The notes under the pieces were generated by a model. That model was given only the letters and a program-made list of their open reading frames with translations, did no database searches and was not told the origin of the DNA. 64,000 bases of DNA from contig NC_080680.1 of the NCBI RefSeq assembly GCF_030445035.2, positions 100,073,157-100,137,156 on the forward strand. The letters run 5' to 3'. Shown piece by piece: positions 11,046 to 21,558 of the stretch (positions within the stretch are counted from its first letter, which is position 1; each line of letters begins with the position of its first letter). A program made the translations under genes and the position numbers. Source of the stretch: Dasypus novemcinctus (taxonomy: Eukaryota > Chordata > Mammalia > Cingulata > Dasypodidae).

Positions 11046-11474
11046 CAGAAGGTAACTCCTTCCTTTGCTTTGGTCCACCCTGCCAGCCTCCATTGCCATT
11101 CCTGCCTGGAGAGTAGGAGTTTGCCAGCACCAGTGCTGGACTTCCTTGATTTTGTACTTTGAGGGCAGGAACAGTTTCATCAGATTTAACACATTTATAT
11201 ACTTTCATCACTTTTGAACACAAGCTCTCCAAGTTATGAATTTGAACTTTCTTCAGCAACTTCAGATGTGGAAACCCAGGGATCCTCATCTCTTTCTTCC
11301 TCCTTCCATCCTCCTGACCAATCCATGCTCCCTTCTTTCCCTTCTGTTCTCTCCTCCAGATCCGTTTTTCTCTCCCCCTGCACATCCTTGCTTGCCTGTC
11401 CTTTATCTTGTAGCCAAAGCCCCTGCTGCAATGAGTTCTTTGTAATGTTCTTCTAGTTGCAGAAATAAACTCTT

Positions 11475-11477
<3 letters not shown>
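11046..11477. other. Non-coding stretch with pyrimidine-rich segment
   Basis: Pyrimidine-rich from about 11,290 to 11,400, plausibly an L2 remnant in forward sense but too decayed to assign. No gene. Confidence 0.45.

Positions 11478-11509
<32 letters not shown>
11478..11509. repeat. (CA)16 microsatellite
   Basis: Sixteen uninterrupted CA dinucleotides. This perfect array explains an apparent Val-Cys repeat in a minus-strand reading frame. Confidence 0.98.
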
Positions 11510-11510
<1 letters not shown>

Positions 11511-12540
11511 CTTGTGTCCTCCTAATGGAGTGTGTTGTATGTGTTTGTGGTTGTGGTGCAATAAAGACTGTGGACCAGAAGAGATCCAGGCAGATGTTTC
11601 AATACCAGAGGTGCTTTCACGGCCCTGCACCCTGCAATTTATTTCAATTCAGTTTTATTCTGGTAGCAGTTGACTGTTTACTGTGTGCTTAGACCAGGCT
11701 AATTTCTTTTGGCATAAATATAGCATAGCTATCGCCACATCAGAATTAATAGGGATACTTAGAAAAGGGTGAGGAGATCAAGGAATGAAGAGAACAGAGG
11801 AAAGGAGATGGATTTTGCAAGGTATTCTGGAAAAAATTAAGGAAGCAAAAACAGACTGTGCAGACTGTGTATTCCGGCATAGGGTGGTCTGGGGTAGTCC
11901 AGGGCTATGCAAAGGGTATTGGTTAAGTAGTAAGATCTGTTGTGAACTATAAATCCCATGTACTGAAGAGGAGAGTTGAAAAATGGGAATAGGACATTTT
12001 GATGTGACTATTTTGATGTTATGAGTTTGCAGGCATTTTGATGTTCCCTAAAAGAGAAACCTTTAAACCTTCAGCTTTTATTTTTATTGTAAAGTAATGC
12101 TAGCAGAGACATTCTCAGGCCTTCTCTGACCCCATCTTGTCCTTAAACCTAATCCAGTCCTGAGACTTAACCCAATTTTCATCCTCTCTTTAGGTCTCCC
12201 CACATCCCTACTTCTTGGTTCATTCCTAAGGCCGTGGCTGCCAAATCTCCAACTGGTGGTGCCCAAAAGTCCTTCTTAGGAAGTAACACCTGGTTGGGCA
12301 GAGAATGTGCTTTTAGAGCCATGCAAAGCTGAATAAGTTAGTTTTTCTTAACACTTCCATCTACCTGGAAAAACCAAGTTTCTCTGTATCTGTTGGCATA
12401 AAGTGAAACTTGTAGGAAGGCATCAGCAAGAATCACAGATAATTTGGCTGTTTGGGGGAGCAGGGGGTAGAAAGAGAAATGCAGGATGCTGAAATGCAAA
12501 GATCTTCTAAAGAGATCCATGACATGTGGGTACAATCTCA
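11511..12540. other. Non-coding stretch, nothing recognised
   Basis: No repeat family, exon or RNA gene recognised by eye. Confidence 0.5.
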
Positions 12541-12544
12541 GTTA

Positions 12545-12720
12545 TGCTTCCTGTTAGTTCTGAGTCCTTAGAAAAGTAATTTTATGTTTCTGATCTTCAG
12601 ATTTTTTTTTCATCCTGTAAAATGGGAATAAGATTATCTGCTTCATCTATGTCACAGCATTATTATTAATGTAGTTTGCTTTGTAAATTCCAAAGGCTTG
12701 CCAAAGGATCCATCATCTAA
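12545..12720 (+). mobile_element. MIR SINE
   Basis: 'agtaattttatgtttctgatc', a T run, then 'cctgtaaaatgggaataagat' give the MIR core. Confidence 0.65.
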
Positions 12721-12724
12721 TTTG

Positions 12725-12865
12725 GTTCAGCGTTTATCTTTCCCAACTTTCCCATGAAAATTCTAAGGTTTGGAAGAGTTCAGAGACATGATAAGGTTTA
12801 CAGCTAGTCAATTATGGAAGGTGAATTAGAATGCCAGCCTTTTGGTCTCTAGTGGAGTACTTTTC
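12725..12865 (-). mobile_element. MIR SINE fragment
   Basis: 'aaggtttggaagagttcagagac', 'tttacagctagtcaattatgg' and 'gaatgccagccttttgg' are reversed MIR landmarks, facing the preceding forward copy. Confidence 0.65.
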
Positions 12866-12869
12866 CTGA

Positions 12870-14450
12870 TAGAGGGCTTCCACGTTGTATAATTTTAAAA
12901 AGACCAAGTCCTCTTCAAGAAAATATTATCATCCTGCCATTGTTTCTGAAATTCCTATCATTAGTTTAAAATCTTGATTAGCTTTCAAGAGTCATGTGCT
13001 CTTACTGGGTTAAGGCATAAGAAGATGAACGTTGGGTGCTAGCTTAGTGGGGTATCCTGGAAAGCTATGCAAATGTATATATTTAAAGATTTTGGATATT
13101 GTTCTCCTTTAAGGGAAGATACAGGAAAAGTAAGTTTCGTTTGGTGTTTTTTTTTTTTGTTTGTTTGTTTTTTAATTTAATCTCAGTTTTCCTCAAATTA
13201 CTCCCCAAAGGATGAACAAAATGGTTAAGAAACTTTCCACGTATGATTGGTCACTTTTGCTTGGCTATGGTCTCCTGAACAGTCCTTATATCTGATGCCT
13301 GGACCAAAAGCTAATCTAGCCACAGAGAACCCACATGCATTATAAGTACAAATTATAGCCTCAATGGAAACAAGGATGCTTCCCCTCAAGAGACCCTTAC
13401 AATTATTACTTTGGCCAGAACCCATTGGGTCTATCTTTTAGACTTTCTTATTCTAGGGAGCTCTTAGAAGTAGGATCTTCTGGGCTGGGATCCAAAGCCA
13501 TGATGGCATAAAATAGCACATAACCACATAAAGAAAACAAATGTATTAGGGAAACAGCTCATTTATTCCACCCCCTCTCTCCTGGAAATCACACAGAATC
13601 ACAACTCTCCATTTCTAAAGATCTCAACTATATTCTTAACAATTTTGCCATGGACCAGTCCTTCTGTGAGGGTCTTTTTTTATTCGTAAGTCTGGAAATC
13701 CAGTTCCTGGGGTCATCTGTTAGTGCCTAAAGCCACGGGATCGGTGGGAGTAGAGGAGGAAATTTAGTAGTATTCACAGAGAGCTTGGGGGAGCTAGTGG
13801 GACATCAAAGAGCTCTTAGAAGTTGATAGATTACTTCAGAATAAATAAGTCCCTTAAAACATGCAGGGTGTAAAATATTAATGGAACCAGTGCTTGGACC
13901 CAAAAGCATTTGAAATTTTTATTGACTCCAAAACATTTGAAAAATAGTTAAGCAATGTTTAACGACCTGGAAAAGCTGAGCTGTTCACTCAATCTTACAT
14001 TATTTGTGAAGTGCTTGGAAGAGCCCCTTACACAACAGCACATCTGCAGGGGCTCCATTAAGGAAGGCCCCTTGGAGGTCCTTGTGATGGGGTAACAGGG
14101 TGGGAAGGAAAAGCTGAGTAAGAGTCTCATCAGGGAAATGAGAAAATGGAGGCAGTGCTTCCATATTACACTGAGTTGCATTAGTCACTCTCCTGTAAAA
14201 GGCTTCATTGTTATTAGGAGAACAAAGAAACAAAGTGTCTAAACTATAAAGATTACAGTCTGCGTTATAATCACTACCACAAAGAGAGAATCGCCCATCT
14301 GTTTTGATAAAGAAACAACAGGGTGTCCTTGGAGTTGGGGAGACAATTATTAAAGTTAGGATATCCTGACCACCTGTTCCCCTCAAAAGATGTCAACCGA
14401 ATGGTTTAGAAAGGATAAGGCAAGGGAAGAAAGAAGAGAGATGAGCTTTG
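12870..14450. other. Non-coding stretch, nothing recognised
   Basis: Holds a T-rich run at about 13,147-13,175. A 128-residue minus-strand reading frame (14,000-14,386) has no recognisable family or motif. No gene called. Confidence 0.5.
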
Positions 14451-14454
14451 AGAA

Positions 14455-14675
14455 CCTGCTTTGTTCTAGGCACTATACTGAATGTTTCCATACATTGTTT
14501 CATCTTAATAGTAATTATTGCAATATATTATTATATCTATTTTACTCATAGGAAATTGAAGCTCAAAGATGTTAAATAACTTACATAAGGTCACTCAACT
14601 GATACCTTAATTTGAACTGTAATTTATGTGAATCCAGGTCTGTTGATTCCAAAGCTGAATGCTTTTAATGGTAAT
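14455..14675 (-). mobile_element. MIR SINE
   Basis: 'gttctaggcactatactgaatg', 'ctcataggaaattgaagctcaaagatgttaaataac', 'aaggtcactcaactgata' and 'gtctgttgattccaaagctgaatg' follow a nearly full-length reversed MIR. Confidence 0.85.
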
Positions 14676-15245
14676 CACATAATGGATTCTCTTTTTCTGA
14701 AATCTACATATTTTTCTAAGTCCAGATCTTTCCATATGGGGCCTAGTTTAGGTATAGCTCCAGAGGGCTGAAGACCAGTGTCTTCTGTAGATATTCAAAT
14801 GATACCATGTAAGACTTGGAAGTCTAAATGACAGTTTTATAGAATAGAGGATCTTTTACCCTTTTCTTGAAACATAGTATCCTTTTTTCCAAGATAAAAA
14901 AAAGATAGAACCTCTGAGCTAGGATCAAGTAGTTTTGAATTCTAACCCTGAGTCAGCCATTCTAGTGTCATGATACAGGTAGTTCACACATTTCTTGGGC
15001 AGCATTTCCTAAGTATAATAAATTAACATTTTCTGTGAATTACTTAGATAGTTGTTATGAAGCTCAAATAAGACAGTACACAGTAATCACCTAAAGTATG
15101 GATATGCTGTTGTGACTCCTTTATAAATGTCCTCATGTATTTTTATTTATGGAAAGTTTTGTTATACACCTAAAGAAATGTTACATTGAAAATTAAGGAA
15201 TATTATTTATAATTTTCATGACCTTTTGGGAATCATCATATCTTT
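14676..15245. other. Non-coding stretch, nothing recognised
   Basis: Possible forward MIR remnant near 14,930-15,110 ('ttctaaccctgagtcagcc', 'aattacttagatagttgttatgaagctcaaata'), too decayed for a firm call. Confidence 0.4.
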
Positions 15246-15249
15246 ATAG

Positions 15250-15430
15250 ATTAGTTGGTTGTAGTCTGGAGATCAAGAGGAGGCCCCTTGAGGGAATCCA
15301 TGAATGTACTAATATCGCATTCAAAATGTTATGAATATATGGTTTCTTAGGAGAGGGGTCCATAACATTCATTGGATTCCCAAAAGGTATCCATGACCAT
15401 ATATTGTTTCAAGACCAATGAAGGTCTAGT
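15250..15430 (+). mobile_element. hAT-type DNA transposon remnant (possible)
   Basis: 'ggtccataacattcattgg' with 'cccaaaaggtatccatgacc' resembles the internal part of short non-autonomous hAT-Charlie elements. Terminal inverted repeats were not resolved, so the assignment is tentative. Confidence 0.35.
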
Positions 15431-15494
15431 TGTACATTACCTTATCCTTACATATTTGGCTTATGGTTTGAAGGGACTGATAATTTAGATGCCT

Positions 15495-15640
15495 TATTAG
15501 TCAAGGTCCAGTCAGGAAAATAGAAGCCACAGTAGCTATTGCAACAGAGGAGATATAATGAAGGGAATTAGTTACACTGGTTTTAGAGGGCTGAGATATT
15601 GTTAGGCCTTTGAGGATAACCAGAGATGTAGAGAAAAAAC
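15495..15640 (-). mobile_element. LTR-like remnant (possible)
   Basis: 'ttagtcaaggtccagtcagg' followed by 'gagatataatgaagggaattagttac' resembles the reversed end of an old LTR. No partner or duplication was found. Confidence 0.3.
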
Positions 15641-17520
15641 AACAACGAAAACAAAAGCTTTAACACATGAGTTAGGCAGAACTTACATTCATTATGTCTG
15701 CAGACAGGAGCCAAGGTTGGCTAAAGTGACTCAGACCCAACTCCCTGTGCTGTGGTTTTACTCTTGCTTAAATACCTAAGTTACTACTCGGCATTTACTT
15801 TGACTATGCATCAGCTGTTATGCATAAAGTTGATCATACATAGCTAGTTTTATAATTGTATGATTACTCTGTTCAGGAAGTCATGCTTGCACATACATTG
15901 CAAAAAAGGGGTGGATAGCTCCACCCTGGGGTGGAAAATTACCAGGTTAGTTAAGAAAGTTGAAGTGAGGACAAGGGCTTCTTCTGCGCAGGTCCGGCCA
16001 ACTGGCCGAAGCTGGTTTTCATACTTCATTGCTTCAACAAGATGTTCCTGGCCACCAAAAGCAGAATTTGACACCGAGAAGGTTGCATCTCATTAACTTC
16101 TAATTTAGAATATAGTTCTTTACTTTGTATCCTAGTAACAGAGAGAGAAACAAGTTACTTTCAGGTATTTGGTCATCCTACGTCCATCAATATCTCAGAG
16201 ACAATAACTGTTGGGTGAAGGTACTGCTTCTCGGAATGGGGAACAAAGGAGAGGTCAGGGTAACCAGAAACTTGGAACTCACAGGTGGGGCTGAAAGAGC
16301 TAGTAGTCAGACCTGTGAAAATAGAGGTGCCACACAACCTCTGAAGAGGGATGATAAGACTTTTGTAAGTCCTGAAAGAGTGTGATGCTAAAGCAAACTG
16401 CCTTTGGAATGACTCTGACCACAGAACAAATAAAAGAGGCCCCCCTTTACCTCTCCTTACTTTTAAGAAATTCCTTCTAGTACCTTCTATTGCAGATTAA
16501 CAAGAAGCCAGTTAATAAAGAAGTCTGGGAAGTATAATTTTCAGATTCACTAGACTCAGCACCACAGGGCAGAGTAAATATTTACCATGCTACACATTTT
16601 AGTTTTGTCTATATAAAGCACATAAGAGGAATTCCTTTATAATTTGGAAGGATCTGCTCCACCATGCTGGAATGAGTAGATCAGTCATCTTGCTATATTT
16701 AAGGAGGAAGCACACACATCTAAACTGAATGCTGACTAAAATCTTAATCTTATTTCCAGACATCTTTCTGAAGTTTTCCGAGGATCCATGTCAGGGCAGG
16801 TGTTACTGTTGAGGTGACATAATGGGATCAGGAATGGGCTGGCCTTGTCATAATTCTGGTTGTATTCACCAAAGATCTGAGTACTGAGGTTGAAGTTGAA
16901 GTATTCAAGTATTCAAGTATTCAAGATGAAGACAGAAGAGTAAAAAAAATAATTTTTTTTTTTTAGTAAGCAAGAGGGAAGGAGTAATCTGGAGATTCAC
17001 GATAAGGCCAAGGAATAAGTAATTTTTCTTGGAATAAGAAAGACTCCATGGAAAGCAGATATACAAATACTATATATGGCTAGAGGTTAAAATACCTGGC
17101 CTGGAAAGCTATATCACCAGAATCATTCAGCTCTTTAAAGGTGTCTGACAGGGCTTCTAAACTTTATTTCCTTTTAGATGTCCATGTGAGTCATGGGAGT
17201 CCCTTGTTGGATAAATCCCTGCTCCTGTTAAGGCTAGAAGAGTTAACTGAGTCGGTAGGTATAGGTAGGAGGGACTGCCGTGGGAGAGAACTCACTAGTT
17301 GGATTCAGATAGCTAGGTGAGCAATAGCACCACATGGAGTGCCCCACAGTTCTACTGCCCTCCCAATCAAGGCAATGTTAGGGCCCGTCACACATAGACT
17401 CATATATGCTTTGTTGATTGCCTAGTTTCTATATTAAATCTCCCTTTTCTGGGCAGCTTGCCATTATCCTCCTCTGGATGTTTAGTCTTTATATTGAATT
17501 TTATTAATAATAAAAACAAA
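15641..17520. other. Non-coding stretch with one short tandem repeat
   Basis: No gene or confident repeat family. An 8-bp unit AAGTATTC repeats just over three times near 16,894-16,924, and an A/T run lies near 16,943-16,965. Confidence 0.5.
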
Positions 17521-17524
17521 AATT

Positions 17525-17725
17525 ATACTGTGCTTACACTTTTTAAAAAAGACTTTAATGTCTATTAACATATTTAATCATCACATTAAACCAGTGATGT
17601 TGGAAATGATGAGTTCACCTTTCCTTTACAAGTAAGGAAAAACTGAGACTTCAAGGTTAAGTGACATGCTGAAGGACATAATTGTCAAATGATTCATCAG
17701 GGATTTGCACACAAGCCTTCTTATG
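17525..17725 (-). mobile_element. MIR SINE
   Basis: Reversed MIR landmarks: 'aatcatcacattaaaccagtgatgttgg', 'aagtaaggaaaaactgagac', 'ttcaaggttaagtgacatgctgaagg', 'gatttgcacacaagccttc'. The recent L1 insertion sits in its left part. Confidence 0.75.
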
Positions 17726-17749
17726 CCAAGGGTGCTTCTGCTACTTTAT

Positions 17750-18133
17750 TTTTTTTTTAATGTTTTATTCAATTTTTAAAAAATATTACATTCAAAAAAT
17801 ACGAAGTCCCATTCAACCCCACCGCTCCCACCCCCCACTCCCCCCACAGCAACACTCTCTCCCATCATTATGACACATCCATTGCACCTGGTAAGTACAT
17901 CTCTGGGCATCGCTGCACCCCATACTCAATGGTCCACATCATAGCCCACACTCTCCCACGTTCCATCCAGTGGGCCCTGGGGGGATCTACAATGTCCCAT
18001 AGTTGTCCATGAAGCACCACCCAGGACAACTCCAAGTCCCGAAAACGCCTCCCCATCTCATCTCTTCCTCCCATTCCCTGCACCCAGCAGCCACCATGGC
18101 CACCCTTCCCACACCAATGCCACATTTTCTCTG
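17750..18133 (-). mobile_element. Recent L1, 5'-truncated to its 3' UTR
   Basis: A T run at the left edge (poly-A on the minus strand) precedes about 370 bp of L1 3' UTR. A 16-bp target duplication, GCTTCYRCTACTTTAT, flanks it at 17,734-17,749 and 18,134-18,149 with two differences. The AATAAA-type signal lies just inside the tail. The same 3' UTR recurs at 55,013-55,303 with few differences by eye, so both come from a family active recently in this lineage. No ORF2 sequence is included. Confidence 0.85.
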
Positions 18134-18149
18134 GCTTCCACTACTTTAT

Positions 18150-19015
18150 ATGGTTACTTTAGTAACTAAAATACTCAGACCTTATGACTGTCTCAGTCAT
18201 TATTACATATCCTCATAATATTAATAGTTATATGTTGAAAAAAATGATCTATTGTTTAAATATATTTGGGAAACTTTACTATATCACCATCTATGTAATT
18301 TCTAGTGCATATTATAATATTAAAGACTCTTAAAAGCCTCACAGGAATAAGATTTATAGTTCTTCATTGGGCTGAGAATTTTCCCATTTTCTCACCATGA
18401 TTATTTGCTAATATAGATAATCCATTAGCATCAAGTGTGATGTCAGTTTGATTAAAAAAAAAGGGGAAATGTTACTTCATTCCATAGTCTAACCTTTATT
18501 TTTCAGACTAAAAATTTATCTTCTCTGTAGACTGTTACCCAGCCATTTCCAATATTGGTACATGTTGCCACAGCAGAACTACTGTCTCACCAGGCTCAGT
18601 GACTAGAGAAATTATTTTAATATTCACAAGAATTACCTTGTACAAAGATATCCAGGGCTGGTAATCCAAGGCAATATCATCCATATACATATATATTTAA
18701 ATATATATATTTAATCACAAGCTTGTAAATACTCTGTGGTCATTCATTTTTTATCAGACTTCAGTGCAGTTGATGGCACCCTCCTGTGAAATGGCCATCT
18801 TTGAATCAAGTTATTTGTGGTGTGGTGGTTATTAGTAGCTGCTCAGATTGAGAAATGTTAATAAGAAATTTATTAGGGAACACAGCTGGAGAGAAAACAG
18901 AAAAATAGTCATGGATAATGTAAGGAAGCACGGAATACATTTCACTCCATAAAAGTGGCAAAAACTCTGATCTACATTATTTTTAAAATCACCTCTATAT
19001 GTTCTAAGTCACACT
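18150..19015. other. Non-coding stretch, nothing recognised
   Basis: AT-rich; an ATATAT-rich patch at about 18,680-18,715. No gene or repeat family recognised. Confidence 0.5.
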
Positions 19016-19019
19016 TTGA

Positions 19020-19330
19020 CATTGTATCTCAAAAAAAAAAAATGGAGCAGACATTCACTGAACAATCATTTTTGTCCTGGGTACAATACAAGAGGGAGTG
19101 GAGGAGGCAGAGATGAATATGGTGAGTTCCTTGACTTGAGTTTCTTGCACTCTAGTAAAAACAGACTGGCATGTACAAAAGTATCTATATAATCTATAAA
19201 ACAAATAAAACTGAGATATGAACCACAGAAGGGGAAAAATAAATTCTTGTGGGGTGGTCGCCTGGGAATGCTTTACAGAGAAAGTGACATTCAAATTGCA
19301 TTTGAAGGTGAATAGGAAATCTTCTGGCTT
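19020..19330 (-). mobile_element. L2 LINE fragment
   Basis: Reversed L2: 'acaatacaagagggagtgg', 'ttccttgacttgagtttcttgcactctag', 'tgggaatgctttacagagaaagtgacattc'. It is followed head-to-head by a forward L2. Confidence 0.7.
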
Positions 19331-19349
19331 CTCCCCAGTGTCACTTTTG

Positions 19350-19785
19350 TTGACATGTCCTTTGCCCACCTTTCTAGCCTCAGTGGCCTTCTCTCTTGCT
19401 CTCTCCTCAGGACCTTTGCTTGTGTTCTTACCTCTGTCTGAAGTCCCTGCCTCCTACTTTTTCCCTGGCTGACTCTACTTACCTTTCTGTTCTCAGTTTA
19501 AATGTTACTCTTCATAGATGCCTTTCCTTATATCCCCTCTCCCAACATAAATCAGATGTACCACATTGTTCTTTCCCATGTGCTTTGACAATTCCACTTA
19601 CAGCAGATATCAGACCATTTACTTCTGTTTTTGCTTACATGTTCATCTCTCTTCCACATTGCTCTGTAATCTCCATGAGATCAATAACTGGGTCAGTGTT
19701 GTATTTAAATGTCTCTTGCAGTGTCTTGCATCCACAGGGCCTCAATGATCATTTGTTAAATGAATGCATGAAAGAAAGATTGTAA
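19350..19785 (+). mobile_element. L2 LINE, 3' end
   Basis: Forward L2 order: 'caggacctttgcttgtgttc', 'tctgaagtccctgcctcc', 'gtttaaatgttactcttcatag', 'caatgatcatttgttaaatgaatgc'. Reaches the 3' terminus. Confidence 0.85.
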
Positions 19786-20019
19786 ATCTTGAGTTAAGAC
19801 TTTTTGAAGTAAATCTGAAAGGTGTGTTTATTAGTGCCAGTTGAAATTCCCTCTCTACCCAGAGAGTGGAGGTACTCAGGTGTGGGTCAAAGGTAAAGTC
19901 ATTATTAGGTAGTATACAAAAAAGCTGGAGCACTCATTAGGGACAGAAGTAGCAATTTCCTGACTCTTGATACACATTTAATTTTTGGATTTGCCCTCTT
20001 TTTTTTTTTTTCAGTCAGA

Positions 20020-20481
20020 TGTTTTAGTTTCCTAGGCTGCTGAAGCAAACACCATGAAATGGGTTGGGTTAGACAATGGAAATTTATTTGCCCATGGTTT
20101 TGAGGCTGGGAAAATGTCCAAACCAAGGCATCATCAAGGAGATGCTTTCTCCCTGAGACTGTGGCTTCCTGGGGCTGGCTGCTGGTGAGCCATGGTTCTT
20201 AGCTTGTCACATGGCAAGGCACATGGTGAGCCTCCTGGCTCTTCCTTCTCTTTCAGGTTCTGTTTAAGCTTCTTGGTACCTGTGGTTTTCTTTCTGTCTA
20301 AACCGCATTCTCTTATAAAAGACTCCAGTAATAGGATTAAGACCCATTCTGATTGCGTGGGTCACACCTTCACTGAAGCAGACTTATCAAAATCCTACTT
20401 ACAATGGGTTCACACCCTCAGGGACAGGTTAACTGTTAAGAACATGTTTTTCTGGGGTACGAAAAGTTCCAAACCATCACA
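20020..20481 (-). mobile_element. MaLR-like LTR, complete
   Basis: On the minus strand it begins TGTGATGGTTTGGAAC and ends GCCTAGGAAACTAAAACA, 462 bp. The order of blocks (a CCCCAG-AAA start, 'ggtgtgacccac', 'actggagtcttttataagag', 'ccttgccatgtgacaag', an AATAAA-type signal near the end) matches the copies at 39,249 and 51,759. Layout resembles MST/MLT1 LTRs, but the sequence points to a lineage-specific family. Target duplication not clear. Confidence 0.75.
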
Positions 20482-20680
20482 CCTGATCTTTTATTGAGTA
20501 CCATTTTCTTTGTTTTGGAGTGATGGCTCTATCTCCTCATTGTGAGATTTCTTGTCTTTCTATGCCTATCTATGCCATTAGGATGGTAGAACTTCAAGCA
20601 ACAAGATCAGTGTAGGGTCTGGGAAAAGGGATGAATAATGGACTAGAGCCTGATTTGAATTTTTTTGTAAGTCCCTTGCT

Positions 20681-20704
20681 CCTTTTTTTTTTTTTTTTTT
20701 TTTT
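20681..20704. repeat. Poly-T run
   Basis: An uninterrupted run of about 23 T. No retrocopy body was recognised beside it. Confidence 0.9.
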
Positions 20705-20966
20705 AACCAACCAAAGCATCTTGCCACAAGGAACCACAGTCAAGGCACTCAGAGAAGAGGAGAGAGTCTGGACGAAGTCCTGTTGAGGTGGTAGGAGGAA
20801 CTGAAATGCCCTCAATAAGCTACAGTATTTTGTCCTAGTCTTCTGTGAACCCTTCACTACCCAAGAAGCAAATAATCTAAGTTGTTTTACTTTGGTTTGG
20901 CATGCATTACTTTACATAAACAAGCCCTGTGGCTTGTTTATTTTGGCCTAATATTAAAATGATTTA

Positions 20967-21388
20967 GGGAAGCAGATTTGGCTTAACTGATAGAGTGTCT
21001 GCCTACCACATGGGAGGTCCAGGGTTCAAACCCAGGGCCTCCTGACCAGTGTGATGAGCTGGCCCACGCAGTGCTGATGTGTGCAAGGAGTGTTGTGCCA
21101 TGCAGGGGTGTCTCCTGCATAGGGGAGCCCCACGCTCAAGGAGTGTGCCCCATAAGAAGAGCAGCCCAGTGTGAAAAAAGTGCACCCTGCCCAAGAGTGG
21201 CACCACACACACGGAGAGCTGATGTAGCAAGATGATGCAACAAAAAGAGACACAGATTCCCAGTGCCGCTGACAAGAATACAAGCAGACACAGAAGAACA
21301 TGCAGTGAATGGACACAGAGAGCAGACAATTGGGGGGGGGGCAGTGCAGAGAGGGAGAGAGAAATAAAAAATAAATCTTAAAAAAAAA
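20967..21388 (+). mobile_element. DAS-SINE, full length
   Basis: The tRNA-like head carries a box A region (TTGGCTTAACTGATAGAGT) and box B (GGTTCAAACCC). A body of about 300 bp follows, with the shared landmarks 'gatgatgcaacaaaaagaga' and 'gacaattggggggg', then an A-rich tail with AATAAA-like motifs. DAS-SINEs are tRNA-Ala-derived elements described from Dasypus and mobilised by L1. Target duplication is at most 5 bp (ATTTA) and is not convincing. Confidence 0.9.
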
Positions 21389-21558
21389 TTTACATTCTCT
21401 GAAAAGGTTAATGGCAAAGAAACAAGCAACAAAAAAGCAAAAGGATGGCTCTTGTGAACACTAGTTCACAAAGGGAGTTGCCTATCTAATCCTTTCTTCT
21501 CCACACCACTGCCTTCTAGTCTGTCCTCAGGGTCAGAGGAACACCACTATCTTTTTCC

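Noticed and set aside
11017-11508. 163-residue minus-strand frame beginning with a Val-Cys repeat
   Set aside because: The start comes from the (CA)16 microsatellite, and the remainder overlaps pyrimidine-rich sequence with no domain.
15641-16430. Possible LTR between 15.6 and 16.4 kb
   Set aside because: Some LTR-like words are present, but no paired ends, primer site or duplication could be found, so it is left unassigned.
20967-21060. tRNA gene-like box A and box B
   Set aside because: They belong to the heads of SINEs with long bodies, poly-A tails and target duplications. The same holds for the heads at 29,067, 31,950-32,082, 34,920-35,016, 47,400 and 56,000.
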